Origin: Chrysomallon squamiferum
Lineage: Eukaryota; Mollusca; Gastropoda; Neomphalida; Peltospiridae
DNA length: 62,000 bases
Reading direction: 5' to 3'
Assembly: GCA_012295275.1 (NCBI GenBank)
Contig: CM022672.1
Coordinates: 14,255,995-14,317,994 of the forward strand
Under the pieces are notes generated by a model that did not search any database, was not told where the DNA came from, and worked only from the letters and a program-made list of their open reading frames with translations. The position numbers and the translations under genes are program-made. Shown here in pieces: positions 24,301 through 54,608 of this stretch; position 1 is the stretch's first letter; every line of letters begins with the position of its first letter.

Positions 24301-27226
24301 TAACTTAGCAACTTCTTCCACACTAACAAGAAAAAAAGAAAAAAACCGATTATAATTTTAACACCAATACTTTATTTTATTCTTTTTAACTGCTAAATAT
24401 TTTCAATTGAATATTATCTTCATAATACAACAGAATAAGGGAATAAAAACAAACATTTATTTCATGTTAAAAATTCTATTATTCGAGCTCTGCTTACTTT
24501 ACTATCTTGCCACTAATTTAAAACTGTCATTTAATATATTTATTAATAATAACTGATTTTATTTTCATTATCTTAAAAAAAATGCTTGAAAACTTACCTT
24601 CAATCCTAATTACTGTACTGTTTTTACCATGTTTATTAATAATAGAACAACAATATTGGTGATTATCATAGAATAATAAAACAAAAAATGAAATAAATAA
24701 AAAGCCTGGAAACATACTCATCTGGTATCCGAGGTGCAAAACAGCTTGTAGTAGTCATAACACATAGTACATTCTCTGCACCTAGTTCTGTTATTTTCTG
24801 TCCAATGGCTACGCAGTCAGTTTTCAGTTCATCACCATCCAGCATGTTCTCAATCACCACTGGTTCCAGACCTAAAAACATTTTTTTAATTTAGGCATGT
24901 TAATAAAAAAAAGAAGAGAAGTTTTATATACTAATAAAGTCTAATAGAAACCATGCTAACCTGTAATTGAAATAATAAAATTAATAAAACAATAATTCTG
25001 AAAACAAAATGGAATGTAGCAATTTTCTTTCTGTTCATTTTTGTAGGTAAATGCACTTCATTCAAGTAATTAAAAATGTTTTCCAAATATTTCATGATTT
25101 TCATTACTAATATCAAACATATATCTGGCACAGTTTCTTTTCCACAGTAATACTTATACACATACACACAAACACACACACAAATATAATAAAAACAACA
25201 AAAATGAAATGCTTTTTTCCTTCACCTTCAAACATTTACCAGTAATGTCTAAAAGTAAAAACCATCTGAATATATTATAGTGTTGAAACCAACAATTTCT
25301 AAAACACTGAACAAAATTATATTTTAAGATAGTATGAACTCTTAAAACATTAACCTGCAGTAACTATGGATTTGAAGCAAGATTTCTGATCAATCCTTGG
25401 CCAGACAACATACTTGGCTTGTGGTCGCTTTTGTTTTAGTGTAAGCATGCAGAGTACAAGACTCATTCCTGTTGCCATGGGCACAATAAAACAACTCTCA
25501 ACAGAACGTATACCTGAAAAATGATTGTGATGATAAAAAATAAAATGGTTTTGATTTCATTGTTTTCTTGGTTGCTTATCTAGATTATAAAAAATAAATT
25601 TAAAATCTAAGAACACAAAGTTAGTAATCTTTACACTGAAAGTATTTGTTGGTTACTTATATTAGCTGGAATTCATAAATCAGTATGTAAGCAATGATTA
25701 AAATGTAATAAACCATCCACAAAGCATGTTATTCAGAAGATGTTAACACTTTGTAATCAATTGACTTTTTTTAAATAAATAATTACCTTCTGTTATTTAC
25801 AGATGTTAAGTTATCAGGCAATTATAATTCAAACCTTGTCATAATTAATAATAATATTAATTAATAAAAATCAGCTGGCCATCTGTGTTACTGAAAGATT
25901 TCTTCAAGTGAAACCTGAAAGTTTAATGACATCCAGGGCCAAAAGATTGGCTAGTTTCATAGCAATACTCGAGCCAGCTGCTTTGGGCTGCACTGCAGTT
26001 ATGTCCCCTGATCTCCCAATTCCATGACCAAACCTGAAATCAAAATAAAAATAAAATTGATGCATTAAAATATAATATTTTAAAATTATTATAAATTTTT
26101 CAATTAAAGAAAGGTGTCTCAAGCTAACATTGTCCTTATTTTCAATCCCATATTACTTATACAGGTAATAACCTTTAATACTAAATGTAGATATAATGAT
26201 GTAACCCATCAGTTATGAACCTTTATGGAAACTTCAGAAAAACCAAAGCTACAACATAATTGTTCAGCTGTTTATTACATAATCACTAAACATTTACTCT
26301 TATGAATACATATATTTTACATTACAAATTCTGGAATGAAAGAGCTATGTAAACTGTAGAAATGGATTAAAGAGATTTCTGATCATAAATAATAATGTTA
26401 CAAATAAAAACCTGTAGTGACATTTTGCCACCAAAGGCGACACAATCCGAGCTTCCCTCTCACCAACTCCACAATTGCCAGGAAAATTGTTGCTATCCAT
26501 AACTGAGAGTTCAGTGAGTAGTAATTCAATAGTCTGATCACTCCAGCCTTCCTCTGGCAACTTGTGCTGAAATAAACAATGATATTTAAATAAACATTAA
26601 CTGATCACATGAAATTCACATTCTAATTATTCCAACTTGAATTTGTATCACTTTCATATTATCCCTTTTAGTGCAATACATACTTTCCACCACGAGGAAT
26701 TCTGGGGAAAACAGTTTTAGGGCTTAATTTAAGCTAGTGCATTATGCTGATATATCTCACCATGTCAAGATACCTTGTTAATGACGCTGAAAAAATTAAT
26801 TATGAAATATATTTAAATGAAGAAAATCATACAACATAGTGTTTCTGGCCTTTTTTAATGTCACCATTATGACATTAATATATATATCTGAAGAATAAAA
26901 ATGAATAAAAAGCAGAAAGTTAATATTTTTCTATCTTTTATTATAAATATTATCAAAAAAATATTTCTTGAGTTTAGATTTTACAATAGATTTCACTTCT
27001 ACGTTCAACAACACAACATGATTATTCTTGGTTTTTTATATTCACAACATATTGTCGAGTTCACTCACAAATGGGTATTTAAAAACATTTTGAGTGATTT
27101 TTGTTTACTCACATGTTGCAGTAACTGTCTAATTTGATTTGAATGCATACGTCTGGCCTGAAATCCTTGGTGAACATATGATCCAGGCACCAGACGACTA
27201 CAGAAATCCAGAGTTTCATCATTCAT
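21317..27226 (-). CDS. SEPSECS: O-phosphoseryl-tRNA(Sec) selenium transferase, 10 coding exons, 555 aa
   Basis: PLP enzyme that converts phosphoseryl-tRNA(Sec) to selenocysteinyl-tRNA(Sec) using selenophosphate. Exons in transcript order: 27226-27113, 26566-26412, 26033-25915, 25513-25355, 24871-24718, 24322-24220, 23750-23621, 23251-23066, 22505-22415, 21773-21317. Phases match and give 555 residues (human 501). Numbering matches human exactly through the active site: G96-R97-S98, Q105, the PLP lysine K284 in [11 protein letters not shown], and R313. Conserved blocks include [27 protein letters not shown] and TTTSCFAPR. After the catalytic fold there is a Ser/Thr-rich tail of roughly 90 residues, which explains the extra length. 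An acceptor AG at 27235-27234 just before the ATG implies an upstream non-coding exon. Confidence 0.96.
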
Positions 27227-28757
27227 TATGAAACTGAAACAATCAACAACAAAAAAAAATCAAAAAAAAAAAAAAAAAAAAAATAGAATTTATATCTGTA
27301 TAAAGCACTGTATGTCAGGTTCTTAGACACTAATTGGATTGTTAATTTATGCATTCAAATTATTTTTCATATTAAAAAATTGGAAATATTAAGAAAAGAT
27401 AGAAATTACTTTAAAGAAAACAAAATAACTATGTAAGTTAAATGAAGGAGTATAAAATAAATCAAATCTTGTATCTATTTCAATTTTTAAATTTGAATAG
27501 ATTTCAAACTGGCTTTTTAACAATGTTTCCAACCTTATTTTTAAACATAGCACTGTTTCTAACAATTTTCTAGTCATAAAACCCTAAACCTAACATTACT
27601 TAATATTTAAATAAGAGAATAATTTCTGAAAAATGAAACACATCAGTATTTTACTTATAAATAAACAGATATACTTCTCAAATAACCGTGGTAACCCTAA
27701 AATCATAACGTTTACCTTATTTGACAAGTTCTGAAAAAGTGATATCAGTACAGTAAAATGTCTTATTTTGCCAAATCAAGTAAATATTAAATATTTATTA
27801 TCAGACATCAGATGTCAGGATTTTTTTTTTATTACATAACAAGGAAGATAACAACAGCTATGTTACAACCACAAACATTAAATGTTAAATTTTATTTTTA
27901 ACTATGATTTCATATTTTGCATCAAATTACCTCTTTGAGTAATTTTGTATTTATTATTATAAATACTTTATGATGTAGTTCATATGATAAAGTTTTTGGA
28001 AGATCTATATCAAAAAGCAGAATTAAAACATATCTGAAAAATTATTCACTGTACAGTTGTTTCAGACATTTATTATTAAATTCTATAAGGCAAGAATAAA
28101 TGAAGACAACTATTCTGTGAGTTAATTTTCACCCTATCTATAAGATGATCATATTAACAATTAACACAATAACTTTATGAATAATTTTATTTATTCTATT
28201 CCTAAAAGAGAAAAATGTCTATTTCAATATTTGGTTTGACTGTATGAACCTGAAATGAATATAATGTTTTTAAGTAGTTTAAAAATATTTATACTGCACT
28301 TTAACCATGCTCTTTTTCTAATGTTAAAATACATTTTATCGTTATTTACATATATATAATATAATTTACTTATTGTTGCAAAGCTATTACTAGTTATATT
28401 TTACGGTTATAAACACAAATTAAAAATAAATAATGTCATTAAAGTACAAAGATTATCTGTTAAAAATAAGAAAAAGAATTTCTGTTTTGAATGTTCCAAA
28501 TATTTAAATTAAAATATCCCTGAATCATGCTGTAAGTGTAATGGTTTTATTATGAAAACCGTTTAACGTTGAACAGTCCTCCATTACTGATTAAGTTTTC
28601 AATGACAATGATTGCATTAAATACTTATTTACTTTTAAAAGATAAGATATGATATTCCTGTGGAAATGGTTTTTAATTATGAATATTTGGATCTAAACAG
28701 ACTCTTCTGAATGAAAAAACGAAAGCACCGGCAGATTTTAGCAAACACAAATCTAAA

Positions 28758-28765
28758 ACTTCCGG
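28758..28765 (-). promoter_or_regulatory. ETS-type site, candidate SEPSECS promoter
   Basis: ACTTCCGG on the plus strand is the full CCGGAAGT ETS consensus on the SEPSECS strand. It is about 1.5 kb upstream of the coding start, consistent with a non-coding first exon here. A single motif match is weak evidence. Confidence 0.3.
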
Positions 28766-29064
28766 GTTAGAGTTCATGATTTAAGAGTTAAATTTTACCA
28801 AAGGTTTTGATTGGTAAAAATTACATTATGCCACTGATTAATTATGCAAATACCACTGGACAGTTATTATTGGATATAATTTCAAAATTTAATAATAATA
28901 ATAATATCAATAATATTTATAATAATAATAATAATAATAATGAATTAAAACATTGTTTCTTCTAGATCTATTGTTAGTAGTGTTACTATCGATAACGATA
29001 AAATAAAAATAATAATAAAATTAAATTAAATTAAAAAGAAAGAAAAATTAAAATTTATTTGAAG

Positions 29065-29067
<3 letters not shown>

Positions 29068-29105
<38 letters not shown>
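29068..29105. repeat. (ATT)n array, SEPSECS-PKN interval
   Basis: About 12 perfect ATT units. Confidence 0.95.
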
Positions 29106-29560
29106 CTTTAAGTATCATTATAATAAGCCTGTATTGTAGTAACATCTAACACCACGATTAATACTGCTTCTGATATTATTTTTGCTATGTACACAGTACA
29201 GATATAATTAATTCTGTCTTCTTCTGTAAATATTAATATTAACCAGGTATTTATTTTATTTTACTATTTTTATTTATAAATATATTAAAATAAATAATTT
29301 ATACTACCAGAATAGCACGAAAAAATGATGTACTTTATCTTTTGCAAATGCTATTCAAGGCAAAGTTGTCGTTTCCTCAGCGAAAGAGAGAAGACATATT
29401 CAGTATCACTTACGGAACTGAGAAAAACATTTGTCTGAAGTTTGAAAATGTATAAATGCAGAATGTTAATAAATTTTCACTATTTTGTTATAAATATACT
29501 TTTAAAGGTTGTAATGATAAAAACGATAAATAATAAAACTTTAAAGGCAATAATAATAAT

Positions 29561-29610
29561 AAGAAGAAGAAGAAGAAAAAAAAAAAAATAGAAGAAGAAA
29601 GAGAAGAAGA
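29561..29610. repeat. (GAA)n and A-tract, SEPSECS-PKN interval
   Basis: Interrupted GAA units flank an A-run. This is a purine-only strand over about 50 bp and lies roughly 550 bp upstream of the PKN start codon. Confidence 0.9.
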
Positions 29611-30161
29611 ACTTAAAAGTTCCTTTTTAAAAAACATACAACGACCCATCTAGATGAACCGGTCTTTTAGAATAAACTTTTGGGACATAACAAACAGTTA
29701 AGCAAGTTACAATATGATATATTATATTCGTAAATATAATATTAGGACTGGGAACTTATAAAAAACAACAACACATATATGTAATGTTTGGCCCCAAGCG
29801 TTTTAAATTATATTGCTTTAGTTAATGGTAAACCCATTTTTAGCAATTCAGGTTATATTTACTACTGTTAAAAGTAGAACCAATGGTATACGTTGTTGAT
29901 AGTGGATGCGAACCTTATAACAAACTGTAAAATGACGAATCATTGGTTGAATAGATCATGTGACCACATTAATGTCAGCGCACTGTGTGGGATGTCTTAA
30001 GTGTCATTACGATTAAACAAAGTGTGTCACTGCGAAGGAATTCATGTATTTTATTTGTTTATTTCTTGAGTAATGTAACAAAAAACATGAAGTGTTTTTG
30101 AATTATAGATAATCGCCGCTTTGGCTTTAAACTTATTAAGTGCCGAGACTTCTGCAGTAAA

Positions 30162-48314
<18,153 letters not shown>

Positions 48315-48331
48315 GTCATATTAAGTTGATG

Positions 48332-48337
48332 AATAAA
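48332..48337 (+). promoter_or_regulatory. Candidate poly(A) signal of PKN
   Basis: AATAAA lies 18 bases after the PKN stop. A short 3' UTR ending near the A-tract at about 48380-48397 is possible, but that genomic A-run could also cause internal priming in cDNA libraries. A longer 3' UTR is equally possible. Confidence 0.35.
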
Positions 48338-48469
48338 CAGCCATTATTAGCTGGGCAAATGCTCACTTGTTTAAAAGTTCAAAAAAAAAAAAAAAAATCT
48401 AATGCTCTGCTTTTCTTTGTGTTTGACTAATCTTTGCAGGACGTGCAGGGCAGATGGTGTTACTCCAGG

Positions 48470-48775
48470 ACATTTCTGGACTATGCTCATGTGTCAGTTA
48501 GTGTCAGCACAGTTCTGGTATTCCAGTTCATATCGGCAGAGTTCTGGTTTTACCAGCTGGTGGCTGGACAGCTCTGGTATTCCACGTTGTTTCTGGACCT
48601 GTTGTGGTATTCCAGTTAAAAAGTTTGAACAATTTTGATGTCCAAGTTTGTGTTGGAACAGTTCTAATAATACCAGTTAGTGTCTGGACAGTTCTGGTAT
48701 TCTACTAAGTGTCGGAGGCATTCTGGTATGTCTTTTAGTGTCAGAACAGTTCTGATGTCTCTGTATCAGTTATGT
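48470..48775 (+). repeat. Degenerate ~29-bp tandem repeat downstream of PKN
   Basis: About nine or ten diverged copies of a unit close to GTGTCTGGACAGTTCTGG followed by TATTCCAGTTA. Clear copies start near 48501, 48530, 48559, 48589 and 48681. It is less AT-rich than its surroundings and starts about 155 bp after the PKN stop codon, so it may lie in a long 3' UTR. Short ORFs across it are by-products of the repeat. Confidence 0.8.
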
Positions 48776-51700
48776 ATCACAACGTCCTGTTGTGACAGTT
48801 AAATTCAGGTCATTTCCATTAGGTGTTTGGTGCTTTTAATACAAACTGCCGATTTAAAAAAACGTTTTGAAATTTTGTTTCATTTTGCTGTGGAACTAAG
48901 ATAAATCAGTTAATTCAACAGAAAGAGTGCAAGGAGAACTGTCAGAAATGTAAGTTACATTTCTCTCAATGTATACTATTACAAGAAAGCCTTGATTATA
49001 TAAATGGATAACAGGATTATAATCTGTCTGGAGAGAAGTAAAATGGAGTCTGTTCTTTCCTGGAGGAAAGGAAAAATGGATTTTCAATTTGTTAACAAAA
49101 CCAAGAAGTAGGTCTAGATTTAGGATAATGAAATATTTATAGGAAAAATATATTTGGATTTTGACTAGAAAAACCAATGACATTACTAAAAGTAAGAAAG
49201 AAAGAGTGAAGAAAAATAATATGTATTACATTACCATAAAAACAAGTATTCATAACCAATACTAGTTGAAATATTCTGAATTCAGATGGTGCAAAATAGA
49301 ATGAGGAAAAATGACTACGAATGCTAGAAAGTAATTCTGATATTGTCAGAATTGAGAAAATGAAATAAAATTTAATTCAAGCATTAAAAAACATCTTTAT
49401 TTCAGCTCTTACTGAAACATTCAGAATTCAGGTAAAACAAAGAATAATGCTGAAACTAATAATAAAAAAATGCAAATGTTTATTCAGGTAAAAAAAAGAA
49501 AAAAGAATAATTTGGAATATAAGAAAATAGAAAAGAATAATTGCAGCATTTATGAATTAACCTGAGTTAATGTTAAACTTTATAAACATTATTTTTAAGA
49601 TTCAGGCTCAGGATCTGTCTCCAAATCACTAAAGTTCAGCAGTATTGAGCTGATAGAAATAAAGAGCTATTAACAATATTAATTATATATAATTTCATAC
49701 AGTGATTTTTCATTATCACTACACTGTGTATATAATTATTGCTGTAGTTAAGTAATTATTTTCACAAAAACTAACCATATTAATGATGCCTAATGTACTG
49801 AGTGCATTGATGCAAAAAAAAAAGATGATATTTTCATATTTTGTTTCACATTTTTTCTTCACAAAAATGTTTAACAGTGTTATGCTTGGCATAGTTGTTG
49901 ATCTGAAATAGTTCAGGTCTTTTTGTGGGTTTTTTTTTTTTACCCTAGGCTTTTTTATTTTTTCACAACCAGAAATGTTTACAGTTTCACAAAATATAAA
50001 TAGAACAAAGATGTATTGATAAAATATTTGTTGCTGATTGAAGTTTAACCTTTGATACTTGTTGATGATAACTACTGGTTAGTTTGAACAAATTGTGATT
50101 GCTTTATTGAATATTATTATTATTATTATTATCGTTACCATTATCATCATCATCATCTTTTTAAAATCAATTTTATAGCTTGTTGTTTATTTTATTTATT
50201 TTATATTTTTATATTTTTTTTGTTAAATGATAAAAATTAAAATTATATGACATTAGGATAACTGTGTTTCTGTTTTTTCTTGTTCTTCATTTGTTTTCTT
50301 TTTTGCTGGGTTTTTTTTTTGGGGGGAAGAGGGGCAAGGTTCAATGTATTGATCAGAACTAAAAATTTCCTTTAATGTTTTGTTAATAAATTGATTAATG
50401 ATACAAATAAAAACGATTTATTAGAAAATATTTCTTATGAAATATTAATTTAACATGTGTTGATTAAAACGTATAAAAATAATGATCTGAATAAATTAAA
50501 TTTAAATGCAAATTTAAAGATAAATATGAACTTGAAATATAATCCATCCATACCAAATGCCTTACTTAATGTACAGCTAGACTGTTATTAACACAATAAA
50601 ATCACATCAACATATTATGTCAATATACTCACAGTCCAACATGGATAAAGAAATAGGTGTGATGAAAACAATAAGGCTATAATTATTATTATTATTATCA
50701 CTATGTACAGTGTATATTCATTATTCAACCATTACTTCATCACTGTAAGTTTTGATTTTTGTTACTGTTGCTTTTTAATGGTATTTTACATACTTGTTTT
50801 ATTCTGGTCATAACGATTTGTGGTTTTCAGAAGAAAATACAGAAAGCCGTAAAATAATAAAAATAATAAAAATAAAAATGAAAAATACTGTGGCAAGTTT
50901 AGAAAAGTGAAAAAAAAAAATTAAGAAAAAGATTAAAAATAGAACTAGCCAAATGTTTTTCATTAATGTTTTCACATTTAATTTAAGATAATAGTAAATA
51001 TAGCTTGGAAGATTTAGAAAAAAAATAAAAATAGAACAAGCCAGATATTCTGTGTAATGCAAGAATAAAAAAATATAAAACAAAAACAAAAACAAGTATG
51101 ACTGAGGTGTATATTGTTTAATTGCTGATATTTTTAATCAAAATGTATTTAGGCAATAATGTTGTATGATCAAGGTTTTGTTTTAAAATAAAATTGAGGC
51201 AGTTTATTTTAACAGTGTAATAAACACACAAAGAAGCATTTAATTAGATACCAGCTGGTGATTAAAATACTCAAATTTACTTAGTATTCATTATGCTTAC
51301 AGTTTATATAATGATCAACTGTCATTGTCATTTCTAACATTACATTTTGACATTCATGTGGTAGAAATACAAATTAATATAACATTTCGAAAGGATTGTT
51401 AAAGTGTTTGGTTTTAAACATTTAAAAAACTAAATTTACTGCTTTTGGTATGTTAAGGTTAATATGTTAATTAACTGTTGCTATTAGACATTTTCATGTG
51501 AGTTTATTAGAATATACATTTTAATGTTTATTTTATGCAGCTGTTTTGTTTTAAAAAGTTAAAAATGTTTCTGTCTAGTCAAAAGTTAAATAACCAGTAA
51601 TTTTCGTTTGTATACATTTTATCGCACTAATGAAATTCAGACTAAGCTTCATGCAGAATGTTTTTATTTAAAAAAAAAAAAAATATATTAAAACTATTAT

Positions 51701-52003
51701 ATATCTAAACCATTATTATCATTATTAGTTTTATTATTATTAGTTTTTTAACGTTTTCATATTTATATTCATATCTGCTTTTGCTTGTAATAAAATTTAG
51801 TGGCTTTTCATATCATGTTAAATTTTAATGTTACTGTTGGACTTTTTTTTTATTTTATTTATCTTGTTTTGAAAGAAATTTTCATTTTCATCAATGCAGG
51901 TCATATCTGAATATTTGTAAATATCATATCAACACATCCTTTCACATGTTCTTTGTTTTTTTTCATTATCATATAGATAAAACACTACTGCACTAGACAG
52001 ATT

Positions 52004-52041
<38 letters not shown>

Positions 52042-53383
52042 GACTTTATTCTTTATTGTTATTCATTCTGTTTAAGTCAGTTTTGCTTTCTTACTTACCA
52101 TCCCTGAACAATATTCTGGTGTGTGAAAGTTGAAATATTTTTTCTCTGTTACTTCAGCAAAACTTGTTTGATTTTTTTTAAGAAACATTTGATAATATAT
52201 TTTATAAACTGGGAAATATCTGCTGATTTTTTTTAAATTTTTTTTTTTTTTTTAATATCCAGTTCAAAAATATTGAACAGAAATGCAAAAATATTTACAA
52301 ATATTTTATCATTACTTTCACCTTTTTTTTTTTCTTTTTTTTTTTTTTGCCCCCATTCAATGTCAGTATTGAAAAGCACCGTTTCAAGAGGCAGTAAACT
52401 TTGATATATTTGTTAATTCTGCAACCTTACATTATTTTAAACAAAAGTCATTTCAAATGATCCAGGTAAATACTTAATAACCTCTGTGGGCATTTCAGGT
52501 TAGATGCTCCAGCATTTCTGCTTATCTCTATTCATCAACAGGTGCTGAAAATGTCAGTAAAAGTTTTGCTGTTTGAAGGATTGTCACTGTATAATAATAT
52601 CCTAACAACTTGATGTGTCAATGTGATCAAGATTAATACTTAAATACTGGTTGTGTGGTTAGGTAAGCTTTAAAGACCATCATAATTTTATAAATCGGAG
52701 CTGCAAGTAAGAAACTTGAAAATTTATACATTAGATGATAAGTCTAGTGATTTCTAAATGTTATTATATTCAACCTTTACTAATACTAAAGTAAAAACAA
52801 CAAAAATAATAATAATAACAATTATAATTATTATTATTATTATTATTATTATTATGACTATATGCTGGGATATTAATATTCGCATGGTTATTGTGATGTA
52901 TTTAGTAACATTAATCAGTATATAAATGGAATCATAGCAGTTTAAATATATTATTTTTTAAATTTATTTTCTTCTTTTTCTTGCTTTTTTTTTTCTTTTT
53001 TTTTTCTCCCTTTGTTTTTTGAAATCATCTTCTAAATTCTTTCAGACAAATTAATGATGTTTATAAAAACCAAGAACAAACCTGGTATATAACTGTATCT
53101 TAAAAGTTGTACATATTCTTTCATAGTGATGTGAAAACACTTTGCAACAGCCACTATTCACAGATAACGTATGCATTTAATTATGTATATATTTATATAC
53201 ATTATATACATACATATATATATATATATATACACCTGTATTATTTTATCAAACAGAACATTATTTTATATATATATATGCAAGAGGCTTGATTGCCAAG
53301 TATCTGTGATAATTATACAATTGGCTGCAAATTTCAGTTTGCAAATCTGATGTCCAAATCAGCTTTTTTGGATGTTCAACTTT

Positions 53384-53419
<36 letters not shown>

Positions 53420-54570
53420 TTCTTTCAGTTCATTCCAATTTATGTTGACTTTTTATTTAAATTGAGCATATTATTTTCTTATGTACAATTCTTTTTCTTT
53501 TTCTTGTTTATATTATTATTATAGTTTTGCAAGACATGCATTGTTATGTGGCATGTAAAAACAAACTGAATATATATATATATATATATATATGGTAGAA
53601 TTTATAATCAGTACATTTCAGTTTTTCACCACTTTGTTTTCAGACTGAAGGCAGTTTTCTGTTGGTATTATTTTTTTTACCTCATGTTTTGTTTTATATG
53701 TTTAGCTGTCAGGTGATGATGGTCATTATATTTTTTTAGTTAGCAATACCATGGTGTATATTTATATTTCATTTTTTAAAACAATGCTTAGAAGCAAATG
53801 TGTTTGATGTTTGTAATTTACAAATTTTTGTTGTTGGCTGTTAATACATAACAGTGTTAGGATATGAAATAGCAGAACTGACAGTTTTTAGAAATAAGCT
53901 AAAACAAGACATATATAAATTAGGAGTATATGTTATATGATAAATTCAGTTAACAAGAACAAAAAACATATACCCCTACCCACATTTAAACCTTGGTGAG
54001 AATGTTACTCTTTTTGTGTCATTTTCTGTAGCTTCATTCACAAGCTATATTCATAACAGTGTCATATCTGCATATACAAACATGTAGATCATGTCTTTGT
54101 GCCTTCATTTTTATTAAAAAAGGATTTTCTTATTTTTGACATTTTCTCCTTCTCTGCAACTTTTCTTGTAATAACTTCATGTCAGGGAGAGATTTAATAA
54201 TAAAAGAAGTTTTAAAACAATTCTACTTTTTCCCTACATTTCTGCCATCTTTTTTCCAGTTCTTCCTATGTGAAAATAATATAAAAATTGTTTTAAAATA
54301 TTTTTATAATTTTTCTAATTAAAGGTTGATTTGTTAAATTGTTTATGAAACCGTCTATTGGCAGAGCCTTTATTAGAATTTCGTTTAGCTGGAGTTTGAA
54401 TATTTGCCTCCAAAATATTAAACCTTACCTATTAACAATGCGACTAAAAAGTCTGAATTTAATTCAGAAAATATAATTATTATCATGTCTTCCCATTTAA
54501 CCATCTTCAGCTATGACCTGTGGAAAAACAGATTTGTTTTTAGAGGATAGGTAATTTTATTATAATAATG

Positions 54571-54608
<38 letters not shown>

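Larger units (their letters stand above)
27234..30161. other. Divergent SEPSECS-PKN interval
   Basis: About 2.9 kb separate the two start codons. A pyrimidine-rich acceptor next to the SEPSECS start codon suggests that its promoter and first exon lie farther right. An ETS consensus (ACTTCCGG, 28758-28765) near a less AT-rich patch at about 28700-28780 is a candidate location. Arrays include A-tracts at 27262-27283, (AAT)n near 28890-28942, (ATT)n at 29068-29105 and (GAA)n at 29561-29610. PKN 5' UTR and promoter sequence is expected within the last few hundred bases. No coding exon recognised. Confidence 0.55.

Noticed and set aside
48402-48638. 78-codon ORF downstream of PKN
   Set aside because: It translates the 29-bp tandem repeat, and its periodic Trp/Ser pattern follows the repeat rather than a protein family.
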